A stretch of 54,785 bases of DNA, from NCBI GenBank assembly GCA_902799015.1, contig CADBZI010000001.1:1-54785 (forward strand), given 5' to 3'. The notes beneath the pieces were generated by a model. The model worked only from the letters and a program-made list of their open reading frames with translations. It was not told the DNA's origin and did no database searches. Position 1 is the stretch's first letter, and each line of letters starts with the position of its first letter. This DNA comes from an uncultured Lachnospiraceae bacterium (GTDB taxonomy: Bacteria > Bacillota > Clostridia > Lachnospirales > Lachnospiraceae). Of the stretch, positions 17,301-25,220 are shown piece after piece. The translations under genes and the position numbers were made by a program.

Positions 17301-18139
17301 TGGCTCACGGAAGAAACATCAAAGGAAGACAGATTTTTAAGATCAGCGGTCAGCAGGCTTTTGGTTTCCGCTTCTGTCTCAATGTACACATCGTTGATCT
17401 CCCCCTGATTGGTACAGGACAGAATACTGCCGGAATTCTGGCCGGCGATTCCGCCGGCTCTGTGCTGTGCGACCACCTTTCCCTCAAAGGTACATCCGCT
17501 GATCAGGCCGTCCGCCTCATTGATACCCGCAATTCCGCCGCCGTCCTCAAATGCACGGACGCTTCCGCGGAAAGAACAGTTCAGAATCGTTCCGGCATTG
17601 ACACCGGCGATTCCGCCGATGCTCTGTGCTTCCTTGCCGGGCTCAAACCGCCCCTCAACATTCAGATTCCGGATCACAGCGCCCTTTCCGACATAGCGGA
17701 ACATTCCCTGGTTCGAGCTGTCCGTAAGAATCGCGGCACCCCGGATGGTATGCCCCTGCCCGTCAAAGATTCCCGCAAAATACGGAATGGGCAGAAAGTT
17801 TTTCCCGGTCAGGCTGATGTCTTCTGTCAGAACTGCCTCGAGATCTTTTGAGTTGCGATCCACCACACAGCGTTTCGCAAGATCCTCCAGGTCCTCTGCG
17901 CTGGAGATGGTAATCTGTTCTTCGCGGTGTATTTCGGATTCCGTTTCGGTTTCCGGCAGCGCTTCCGATTCTGTTATGGCCGGAAGCACAGATTGTGTTT
18001 CTGTCTCATAGGAAACCAATTCCCCGCTGCCGGAACGCTCCTGTGCAAAAGGCGCACCCGGCGCAGCCATGCCAAGAACCAGGGAGGCTGCAACAATCCG
18101 GCTCCAGGCCGCTTTCCGAAACCTTATTCTCCGGCTCAT
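14384..18139 (-). CDS. Giant GLUG-repeat surface protein, membrane-anchored
   Basis: 1251 aa. A signal peptide is at 1-32 (IVAASLVLGMAAPGAPFA). GLUG-type repeats run from about 110 to 360 and again about 795-990, recognisable as IGGIAGVNAGTILNC, GGIAGQNSGSILSC and GGIAGRSLGYTANC; these build beta-solenoid adhesin-like structures. Between them lie a coiled coil (about 370-470, SQLNQLNALFDQLAQDVADS) and a low-complexity stretch of TGASD-like units (about 530-565). A domain resembling the InlB B-repeat (VRVPFGGSIGTLPEVP) comes next, and a C-terminal helix (LICAIAAAALLILVFLL) followed by a Lys/Arg-rich tail anchors it. Start and stop overlap the flanking genes by 4 nt each, tying it to the MMPL transporter and YdcF protein. 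The ligand is unknown. Confidence 0.85.
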   Translation of the reverse strand: MSRRIRFRKAAWSRIVAASLVLGMAAPGAPFAQERSGSGELVSYETETQSVLPAITESEALPETETESEIHREEQITISSAEDLEDLAKRCVVDRNSKDLEAVLTEDISLTGKNFLPIPYFAGIFDGQGHTIRGAAILTDSSNQGMFRYVGKGAVIRNLNVEGRFEPGKEAQSIGGIAGVNAGTILNCSFRGSVRAFEDGGGIAGINEADGLISGCTFEGKVVAQHRAGGIAGQNSGSILSCTNQGEINDVYIETEAETKSLLTADLKNLSSFDVSSVSQEDFVDIMDIGGIAGYSEGMISECRNAGTVGYAHIGYNVGGIAGRSLGYTANCTNEGEVYGRKDIGGILGQLEPESIWEYSRSQAQELKSQLNQLNALFDQLAQDVADSTGTIRDDIAAASGYADSTISSLQGITDEIGGDIAKTSSSLSEAVAQLQNAVDEEDVQALRTALAQLAQTVAATDVFGKPVNVTVTGNSQSDLSTLLDAREADWWQKLDTYLNSRESRSGQQIVPSVQPQPDAGSTSAEEPALIDTGASDTGASDTGTPDAGMSDAGTSDMDYTGQDAYDPGLFGEDLYESPVPDAEPAPSEDAVYDWPAEEDTVIPDENLADVIAQDADMTGAEDAIIEDGDGQTVLDFNADMDRNVTVGGNDLVDKSRESSLQVDVDGNLPDTTQLRSLLQTVLTDFAMLLDPVSLSNAMEILKSLQVTPPDTGAFYGNFQNLAASVVPIADDAGTRTAKAAADVDAITDQLDQILDTFFDLAGNVSLEERYVEADVSEQDPYQSDSSAVESCRNEGAVNADTNAGGIAGCIGFENKLDAEGVLDVSQYLLKDARYTIFAAVRACYNSGPVTAKKETAGGAAGSMEFGIVTDSVNTGAVCVQEGDNCGGISGLSKGTISSCCAGSLLTGNAYTGGIAGRGMTIRDCISYSYIDGGTKYQGAIAGCADGTVSGCRYVDYGVGGIDNVGYAGLAEPMPYGQEQTAKPQSTGNTCTVTFVVEEEEYQQVRVPFGGSIGTLPEVPNRGDDYWVWDDFDQEHIFSDQTVTGSYHRAATTLASGGDVPQYLVEGVFYEGQELTVSDYEMEESPVSTESFVELIEKDVKEETEKEEIAGKISRARQDLKRIIKDRLTGPLLDAKTLSVNGYDQDLKVRVRASGGGRLFTASGDEALTQTDYTTDGSYIVFPLKNGGSFAYYETIRQNKDMRGRAVLICAIAAAALLILVFLLRRRRKKKQAKKQTEKKQEKKTQGEKRG

Positions 18140-20652
18140 ATCTGTCCCTCCTTCCTGTCTTCCGGCTGCCGCTTCTCTTCTTCGTCTGCCTGTGCGGCAC
18201 CTTCCGGCTGCCGCTTCTCTTCTTCGTCTGCCTGTGCGGCATCTTCCGGCCGGCTCTTTTCTTCGCCGGCATCCTCCGCCGCCTGTCCTGCTGCTCCGGC
18301 GGTCATGTCCGATTCCTGTCCATCCGGAACCGGCAGGGCCTTCTCATCCTCTGCCGGGGTCAGGCGCAGCACAAAGGACGTTTTGTCAATCAACGGATCC
18401 ATGAGCAGAATAAACTGCGGCAGAACCGTCATGACCAGGATCACGGAAATCGCCGCGCCTCTTCCGACCGCCAGCCCGATGTGGCTGACGTACACATCGC
18501 TGACGCGGAAGCCGATCATGAATCCCGCCATGGTAAGGATCGATCCGGACGTAATGACCGTCGCAAATCCCTCGTCCACCGCCGTGATCATCGCCTCACG
18601 TTTTCCCATTTCCTTTTTCAGGGACTGATACCGGTTCATGATCACGATGGCATAGTCAATCGTCGCGCCCATCTGAATCGCTGACACGATCATGTCCGTG
18701 ACAAACGAAGCCACGAGTCCCTGGAAGTACGGGAAGGTAAAGTTAATCCAGATGCTGCCCTGGATGACAAATGCAAGCAGGGCCGCGCCGGCCGTCGTGC
18801 GGAAGGTAAACAGCAGGATGATAAAGATGAACGTAATGGTCAGCAGGGCAATCTTTTTGGAATCTCCGGTATAGGAATCCCTGAGGTCCCTGGCGCTCGT
18901 GATCTCTCCGACAACCAGTACATTTCCTTCCCCGTAATACTTCTGTGCCTCTGCGCTGATTGCGTCGGTCAGCGCGATACTGACGTCACCCTCGACCGGC
19001 ACGTCCGCGTTAAAGATCAGGCGGTCATAGTTCTCTCCGCGCAGCTGCATGGTTCCCCTGTGCAGTTCGGACCGAAGCTCCTGGATCTGCGCCGTCTTCT
19101 CCTCGTCGAGCGAAACCATTCCCTGGTCAATCTTCTCGAACAGGTACTCAAACATGTCAAGCAGAATGACCTTGTATTCGTCCGCATTTCCGAAGAACAC
19201 CTGGTATTCTTCATGCTTGATCCCGTATCCCTGGTACAGGAGCAATGCCGTTTCGTAGTCAATATCCAGAAGCTCCGAAAACATTCTGGGGGTATAAAGA
19301 TCCGTCAGGACATGTCCGTCCCCCACCTCAATATTGGCGAGCCCCGTCGCGCTCCTGATGTGATCCATCTTTGACACATTCTGCAGGATCGCCTTTTCAT
19401 TTTCATATTCCCCGGACGGAACAATCACGGCAATTACGTTGGAATCCGCGAAGGTATCCCGGATCTTATGCATTGCCTCCCGGCTCGGGGAATAGACGAT
19501 CTCCGTGATGGACGTATCGGAAAATGCATATTCCGTCTGCCGGGAATAAAAAACGGCAAATGGAAGAAGGATCAGGAAGATCCACACAAAGCAGTACTTT
19601 GCTTTGGTCAGAAACTTTCCCCACGGACGGATACTCGGGATCAGGTTTCTGTGGGCTGTCTTCTTCAGCTGTCTCGGAAACAGCATGATCAGGCCCGGCA
19701 TCAGTAAGAACACGGTGATCAGGCTGCAGACAATGCCCTTTGTGAGGACAATTCCCATGTCATAGCCCAGCCGGAACTGCATCATCGTCAGCGCGATCAG
19801 GCCTGAAATCGTGGTAAGGGAGGAGGACGAGATCTCAAGAATCGCCTTTGACAGTGCTTCGATCAGCGCTGCCTTCACGTTCGGATTCTTCGCCACCTCA
19901 TCCTGATACCGGTGAATGAATATGATCGCATAGTCAATGGCCAACACCAGCTGCAGGATCACCGCGATGGAATTCGTGATGGAGGAAATCTCACCCAGCC
20001 AGAAGTTCGTGCCCATATTCATCACAGCGGCCACCGCAAAGACGATTCCGAAGATCACAACTTCAAAATAGCTCCTGGAGGTGAACAGCAGAACGGCAAT
20101 AATCACGATTGCCGCGATCACCAGAACGCCCACCATCTCCTTCGCCAGCTCTGCCGAAAAATCGTAGCCGATCTGGGAAGAGATATAGGTATCGTAGTCC
20201 TTCAGCCTTTCTTTGATGTGGTCCATCTCTGCCACGACCTGAGGATCATCCGCTTCCCCGTCAAACGAAATGGAAAACAGCGCGGAGGAATCGATAAAAT
20301 GCGCCGGAGAATCATCAAAGTCCACACTGGCGACATGCTCATAGCCGCTGATCTCATCCGCCAGTTCCTGTGCAATCGGGCAGGTGATATTGGAGACCAT
20401 GACGTCCGCCGTTCCGTACGTCATAAATTCCTTCTCCATAATGGTAAGACCCCTGCGCGTCTGCGTCGTGTCGGGAAGGAATGCCGTCAGGTCATTGTTC
20501 ACCTTCACCTTTCCGACCGAAAGGATGCAGTACACGCAGACCAGTGCAAATACTGCAAGAATCGCAAACCGGGCGTTTACAATACCGGTCGCGACCATCT
20601 TCATCACATCCGGTTTTGATCCGGATGTATTCTTCTGTTTCAGCGATGACAT
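18136..20652 (-). CDS. MMPL/RND-family transporter
   Basis: 838 aa, two repeats of one helix, a large extracellular loop and five helices, as in MMPL proteins that move lipids or other hydrophobic cargo using the proton gradient. Family residues are visible: LAIDYAIIFIHRYQ in the first half and GATIDYAIVIMNRY in the second, each with the Asp-Tyr pair of the proton relay. An in-frame ATG at 20718 was rejected as start because a good promoter puts the transcript start at about 20715; 20652 is the next usable ATG. The C-terminus is a Glu-rich cytoplasmic tail with two 14-residue repeats. Its stop overlaps the GLUG gene start, so the surface protein may be cargo, partner or client. Confidence 0.88.
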   Translation of the reverse strand: MSSLKQKNTSGSKPDVMKMVATGIVNARFAILAVFALVCVYCILSVGKVKVNNDLTAFLPDTTQTRRGLTIMEKEFMTYGTADVMVSNITCPIAQELADEISGYEHVASVDFDDSPAHFIDSSALFSISFDGEADDPQVVAEMDHIKERLKDYDTYISSQIGYDFSAELAKEMVGVLVIAAIVIIAVLLFTSRSYFEVVIFGIVFAVAAVMNMGTNFWLGEISSITNSIAVILQLVLAIDYAIIFIHRYQDEVAKNPNVKAALIEALSKAILEISSSSLTTISGLIALTMMQFRLGYDMGIVLTKGIVCSLITVFLLMPGLIMLFPRQLKKTAHRNLIPSIRPWGKFLTKAKYCFVWIFLILLPFAVFYSRQTEYAFSDTSITEIVYSPSREAMHKIRDTFADSNVIAVIVPSGEYENEKAILQNVSKMDHIRSATGLANIEVGDGHVLTDLYTPRMFSELLDIDYETALLLYQGYGIKHEEYQVFFGNADEYKVILLDMFEYLFEKIDQGMVSLDEEKTAQIQELRSELHRGTMQLRGENYDRLIFNADVPVEGDVSIALTDAISAEAQKYYGEGNVLVVGEITSARDLRDSYTGDSKKIALLTITFIFIILLFTFRTTAGAALLAFVIQGSIWINFTFPYFQGLVASFVTDMIVSAIQMGATIDYAIVIMNRYQSLKKEMGKREAMITAVDEGFATVITSGSILTMAGFMIGFRVSDVYVSHIGLAVGRGAAISVILVMTVLPQFILLMDPLIDKTSFVLRLTPAEDEKALPVPDGQESDMTAGAAGQAAEDAGEEKSRPEDAAQADEEEKRQPEGAAQADEEEKRQPEDRKEGQI
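18159..18241 (-). repeat. 42-bp tandem repeat in the transporter tail
   Basis: Two nearly identical 42-bp units (18159-18199 and 18201-18241) encode the repeated AAQADEEEKRQPE segment at the C-terminus of the MMPL protein. A diverged third partial unit lies next to them. Slippage is possible. Confidence 0.8.
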
Positions 20653-20684
20653 AATACTCTCAGCTCCGTTTTTCCTGTCGATAA

Positions 20685-20715
20685 TGCCGGGGGCAGAAAT
20701 GCCTTTTGCCCCCAG
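20685..20715 (-). promoter_or_regulatory. Leader hairpin of the MMPL operon
   Basis: In the predicted leader, GGGGGCA pairs with TGCCCCC across an 11-nt loop. No T run follows, so it is not an ordinary terminator. It could stabilise the transcript or bind a regulator. Confidence 0.35.
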
Positions 20716-20721
20716 CATCCT

Positions 20722-20749
20722 AGTATAATCCTCCCCATTTTTTAGTCAA
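20722..20749 (-). promoter_or_regulatory. Promoter of the MMPL-GLUG-YdcF operon
   Basis: TTGACT (20744-20749), 16-nt spacer, TATACT (20722-20727) on the minus strand. The expected start near 20715 lies inside the longest possible ORF and so argues for translation from 20652. An inverted pair GTCAAG/CTTGAC (around 20745-20764) overlaps the -35 and might be an operator. Confidence 0.6.
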
Positions 20750-20801
20750 GCCTCCTCGCTTGACGCTGTCTGCACGATAAACCTGTGCAAATGCGATCTG
20801 G

Positions 20802-21242
20802 TCAAAAACACAGCTGCTTTCGCACCTCATAAGAATCATCCGTCAGATGGACGATGGAGCCGGCGCCGAACTGCGCCAGCGCCAGCGCAGCCTGCACTGC
20901 ATTTCCTCCCATGCCGTTCCGGTAGGAAAAATGCTTTCGGATCAGTTCGATATCCTCAATATCCGCTTCCCCGCCGGCTCCCCGGACACAGTAACTGACG
21001 ATGGTCTCCAGAAGCTCCCCGGTCGTGCGGATAAGAGGTGCCGGACGCATCTGATCGAGAATTCCGTCCGGCACATACCGCGCAAGCAATTCATTCAATT
21101 TCTCTGCCTGAAAGTCCAAAAGCACATCCAGGTCACTGGTGAAACCCATGGCTGTGTACCTGCCCGTTTCCCCGCGCCATGCAATCACGCCGGGCAGCGC
21201 CTCATACGCCTGGCGCGCCTTCTGCTTCCTCTTCTCATTCAT
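20802..21242 (-). pseudogene. ADP-dependent glucokinase/phosphofructokinase-like protein, N-terminal fragment
   Basis: 146 codons. The sequence from RQAYEALPGVIAWRG through MGFTSDLDVLLDFQ to MGGNAVQAALALAQFGAGS resembles the N-terminal half of ADP-dependent sugar kinases (about 450 aa), which phosphorylate glucose or fructose-6-phosphate with ADP. It stops at VHLTDDSYEVRKQLCF, before the catalytic GXGD region. A shift of one base near the stop would add about 27 residues (DQIAFAQVYRADS and on) but no kinase C-terminus follows. It therefore reads as a decayed, truncated gene. The start at 21242 fits the family N-terminus; an overlapping longer frame runs into the upstream gene. Confidence 0.6.
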
Positions 21243-21324
21243 GTCCTGCCATGCCCCCTTCCGGGTCTGTTCCCCTCCGTTCTCATCTGCCAAAAGACCT
21301 GCGGTTTCTTCATCCGGTTCTCTA

Positions 21325-24300
21325 TTATTGTTCCGGTATGCCATCGGCCAACTTGCCGCGCCGCGCCTGATGCGAAACACCTTCCATCCCGTGCGCGGTG
21401 CACAAGGAGCCGGCTTCTCCTCTTCTTTGTCTCCACCTCCGAATGCCTGCGACCAGTCTCTGCCCGCTTCCTTCCTCCACCGTCGAGATCCGGAGGATCA
21501 CAGGGCAAGGTTCCCCGTTCATATTCAGACGGTAATGCATGAAGAAGGTTCCATTCTCCTGCACCTCTCTCAGGACATTCTCCTTCGTGAATACGCGCAG
21601 ATATTCCGGCAGATCATCCGCCCAGATCACCTTCCTGCCGCTGACGGCTGCCTGGGCGAAGAAGTCTTCCCCTTCCCTGGAAAGCCCCAGACTCTGGTAG
21701 GCGCTCGTGGCATTCACCTCCACGTAATGTCCCGTATCCGGATCAATCGAATACAGGGTAAGATAGTCCTCTGACAGTGCCATGATTCTGGCCAGCGCAT
21801 CTCTTTCCCTCTGGGTGCTTTCCAGCTGCTCCTTCTGCTTCATCTGCGCATCGATAATGCTGATTCCGATGATGATGCGGTTTGTTTCCTCCATGCGCAT
21901 CACCTTCATGTTGGAATATACCGGAACTCCGGAATCCACCAGCCGGTAAGTGATCGTAAACACACCCTGCTCCTCCAGCCCCCGCATGATATTTTCCCGC
22001 GTGAAGGCTGCAAGGAAGGTTTCCCTGTCCTCCTCATAGATCCGCTGCATGGCATCCTTCTCCACAGAAGTGAAGAAGCCTTCTCCATGTCGTTCTACTG
22101 CCAGGTCTTCCCGGCCGGCAGTCGAGCTGTACTCAATGAAACGCTCCGTATCCAGATCCACGACATAAATATTGTAATAGTCTGCCGCAAGCGCTCTTGC
22201 AATCTCCGCGTAGGTCTCCTTCTCATCCGGCTTTGTGACCGACAGTACCGCAACCGCGACGGCAATGTTCCCGGTGACCGGGTTGCTGCCGATCCAGCGC
22301 GCAAAGCAATGCACCAGGAATCCGTCCGGTGTCTTCTCATCATAGAGCAGACGAGAACCGGGCTCTGCGCTGATCTTCATCAGATTATGCAGATGGACCA
22401 CGTCATATTCCCGGAACTCTTTCCCCTGCTCTGACAGGCAGATGCCATAGTTCTGTTCCATAAAATCACGGTACGTCTGATTGCTGCGAAGGAAACGGGC
22501 GCTGCTTTCCTTCACCTCAATGACCCCCATCGGCAGAGTGCTGAAGGAATTCCGGAATGCATTCCGCTCCTCCGATGCAATCATGCCCAGATCGTACAGG
22601 TTCATCCGGCCAACCGTCTCGTAGTAATCGGACTCCTCCGGATTCTCAAATCCGATCTGAATCCCCTTCCGGTTCCGCTCTATCACCTCCAAAGCCGGAA
22701 CCGGCTTGCAGAAATAATATCCCTGCAGCTTGGAGCAGCCGATCTCCTGCAGGAACTGCCTCTGCTGCTCTGTCTCCACGCCCTCACAGACGGTATCCAC
22801 ACCAAGCGCCGTTGCCATCTCCATCAGCTTGGTCAGAATAATCTTTCCGTTTTCTCCTTCATCCAGTTTTCGCATAAAGCTCATATCGAACTTGATCAGA
22901 TCAAACCGGATGCTCTGCAGCACATCAAGAGAAGAATACCCGCTGCCGAAATCATCCATCCAGACGGGGAATCCGAGGCTTCTGAACCGTTCTACCTGTT
23001 CCTTCATATAGTCAAAGTCGCTGCCGATGACGCTCTCCGTGATCTCGATCGTAATCCGGTTTCGCGGAATCTGGGCCGCGTCCACGCGGGACCGGATCTC
23101 CTCGACAATATCGCACGCGTCAAAGTCCGCCCGGGAAAGATTGACCGAATGCGGAACCATGACAAGTCCTTCCTTCTCCATAAGATGCATCTTCTCCAGT
23201 ACCTGCTCCAGCACATACAGATCCATCTTGTAGATGATTTCTGCCTCCTCCAGGGCAGGGATGAATTCCGCAGGGGACAAGAATCCTTTTTCCGGGTCAT
23301 TCCAGCGCGAAAGCGCTTCTTCATCACACACTCTGCCATTCAATGCCCGGACCAGTGGCTGATAGTAAACCTGAACCCAGTGCTCCGACAGGGCCTGATC
23401 CAGATGATTGACAATATAACGTGCCTTCAGGATCTGCTGCTGCATCTCCTTCCGGAAGTAGGCATATGCAGATACCGTGGAATATTTCAGCTGATCACAG
23501 GCGTATTTCGCGCGGTCGCAGGCTATGCTGACATCAACCTCTTCCGTCCGGTCCCGATAGATTCCGACACAAACCGGAAGATTCTTTCCGTTGTTCGCTT
23601 CCAGGCACTGGGCGAAGATTTCCTTCAGCTCCGCCTCCACGCTGTCTTCCTCTGTCAAAGCGGCAAAATGATCCTGCGCGATGCGGCACAGGCAATCCCG
23701 CTCGTAATGGCGCTCCAGAATCCTCGCAACGGCAATGATGAGCCGGTTTCCTTCCTCGTACCCGTACTGCCGGTTGAAATGCTTCATGCCCATCAGATTA
23801 AAGTACAGCAGCGCCGGCTTCCTGTGCGCCTGCAGCAGATTGGTCCTGTGCTTCGGTGCTGTAAGGAAGAAGGATCTCATGTTTGGCAGGCCGGTCAGGT
23901 CATCGGTGTATACGCGGCGGTTGAGATCCTCGGTATATGCCTTCTGCACGTCACGCATATGCCGGAATGCATCGGTCAGCTCTCCGACCTCATCCCTGCC
24001 CCGGTAATCCAGTTCCACATCGTAATCCGCGTCCTCCAGCTTCCTCGAAGCAATCGTCAGACGCTGCAGCGGCCGCGTAATCACACCCGTGGCAATCAGC
24101 AGGATTGCCGCGAAAAGCATCATCGCCACCGCCGTAGCAAAAAGAATCGCGCGGACAAGACGATGCCACGAGGCGTTAATCTCTTCCACTGGCGCGATGA
24201 CAGCCAGCTTCATCCCGTTTCGCAGCGTGAAAAAGGACATCTGCCGCTTCTTTCCGTCCGCAGTATACCGAAGCAGTTCTTTCTGGCTGCTTTCATTTGT

Positions 24301-25134
24301 CAGCATCTTCTGAAAAGCCGGTTCCTTCATCAGCTCCGGCACCTTGCCCTGCTCCAGCTCCGGATGGTAGAAGATTCTTCCCTCCTCATCGAGCAGGCTG
24401 GCAAATCCTGTCTGATAAACCCGGATCGGACTCACCTGATCCTCCAGCGTCTGCAGCGGGATATCCATTCCCAGCACGCCGACGACAGTTCCCGCGCAGT
24501 AGATCGGCACGGTATAGGAGCAGATCCACATTCCGTCCAGAATGTCCGCCTGATAGGGGCCGATCCAGGAAGGGCGCCCTCTTTCCAGGGAAGTGTAATA
24601 CCAGAAATTCTTTTCTTTCTTCTCCAGGTCCTTATCGCTGAACGGCCGCTGTTCGACAAACCCCGCCTTTCCGACTCTGGAATAATAGAATCCCTGGCCT
24701 GTGGTATTCATCTGCGGATTGACGCAAAAATAATAGGTCACGCATCCGAGTGTGTGACTGGCAATGCTTTCGAAGGTATCCTGAACCTGTGTGAAATACG
24801 CTTCCAGATAGGTTTCCAGGCGCTCCGCCTGCCCGCTCGTCCTTTCTTCGTGCGCCGCATACCCTCCTGCGGCGGCACACTCCACCAGTGTCACACTGTC
24901 CAGGGAATCCATTGCCCTGTTCGCGACAATCGCCACGGAATGTTCGATGCCGACTAAGTATTCATCCAGCGTATTCACCGTATCCTGTCCGATGAGATTC
25001 ATCATCTCGACGGATGTCCGGTCGGCCTCCCTGTGAAGCAGCACATAGCAGGTCGAAGCTATGGTCAGCAAAGCCGCCATAATTACGACAACAATGATTG
25101 TTGTTATCTTAAACCGGATCGAATGTATCTTCAT
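21325..25134 (-). CDS. Membrane Cache-HAMP-GGDEF-EAL-PAS cyclic-di-GMP regulator
   Basis: 1269 aa. An N-terminal helix (12-32), an extracytoplasmic double-Cache-like sensor (about 35-325), a second helix (about 330-352), and HAMP (to about 400) precede a GGDEF domain that has RIAQDHF where RxGGDEF should be and FNLMGMKHFNRQYGYEEGN earlier, so cyclase activity is doubtful. The EAL phosphodiesterase domain starts DEEALSRWNDPEKG (about 608) and contains MDDFGSGYSSLDVL and KLQGYYFCKPVP, all intact. Roughly 400 residues of PAS-like repeats follow. Expected role: c-di-GMP breakdown tuned by an outside ligand. The last 40 residues look unlike a domain end and may hide a frameshift. It is 86 nt downstream of a peptide-binding lipoprotein gene. 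Confidence 0.88.
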   Translation of the reverse strand: MKIHSIRFKITTIIVVVIMAALLTIASTCYVLLHREADRTSVEMMNLIGQDTVNTLDEYLVGIEHSVAIVANRAMDSLDSVTLVECAAAGGYAAHEERTSGQAERLETYLEAYFTQVQDTFESIASHTLGCVTYYFCVNPQMNTTGQGFYYSRVGKAGFVEQRPFSDKDLEKKEKNFWYYTSLERGRPSWIGPYQADILDGMWICSYTVPIYCAGTVVGVLGMDIPLQTLEDQVSPIRVYQTGFASLLDEEGRIFYHPELEQGKVPELMKEPAFQKMLTNESSQKELLRYTADGKKRQMSFFTLRNGMKLAVIAPVEEINASWHRLVRAILFATAVAMMLFAAILLIATGVITRPLQRLTIASRKLEDADYDVELDYRGRDEVGELTDAFRHMRDVQKAYTEDLNRRVYTDDLTGLPNMRSFFLTAPKHRTNLLQAHRKPALLYFNLMGMKHFNRQYGYEEGNRLIIAVARILERHYERDCLCRIAQDHFAALTEEDSVEAELKEIFAQCLEANNGKNLPVCVGIYRDRTEEVDVSIACDRAKYACDQLKYSTVSAYAYFRKEMQQQILKARYIVNHLDQALSEHWVQVYYQPLVRALNGRVCDEEALSRWNDPEKGFLSPAEFIPALEEAEIIYKMDLYVLEQVLEKMHLMEKEGLVMVPHSVNLSRADFDACDIVEEIRSRVDAAQIPRNRITIEITESVIGSDFDYMKEQVERFRSLGFPVWMDDFGSGYSSLDVLQSIRFDLIKFDMSFMRKLDEGENGKIILTKLMEMATALGVDTVCEGVETEQQRQFLQEIGCSKLQGYYFCKPVPALEVIERNRKGIQIGFENPEESDYYETVGRMNLYDLGMIASEERNAFRNSFSTLPMGVIEVKESSARFLRSNQTYRDFMEQNYGICLSEQGKEFREYDVVHLHNLMKISAEPGSRLLYDEKTPDGFLVHCFARWIGSNPVTGNIAVAVAVLSVTKPDEKETYAEIARALAADYYNIYVVDLDTERFIEYSSTAGREDLAVERHGEGFFTSVEKDAMQRIYEEDRETFLAAFTRENIMRGLEEQGVFTITYRLVDSGVPVYSNMKVMRMEETNRIIIGISIIDAQMKQKEQLESTQRERDALARIMALSEDYLTLYSIDPDTGHYVEVNATSAYQSLGLSREGEDFFAQAAVSGRKVIWADDLPEYLRVFTKENVLREVQENGTFFMHYRLNMNGEPCPVILRISTVEEGSGQRLVAGIRRWRQRRGEAGSLCTAHGMEGVSHQARRGKLADGIPEQ

Positions 25135-25220
25135 CGATTCAATTCCTCATGCTCAGAATCTGTGATAAAGCACCACGCAGGGCAGGAATGCCGGCGGCAT
25201 TCTTGATTCAAGTCTGCGTA

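Noticed and set aside
15000-18139. Splitting the GLUG protein into two genes at its low-complexity centre
   Set aside because: The frame is continuous, GLUG repeats occur on both sides, and there is no internal RBS.
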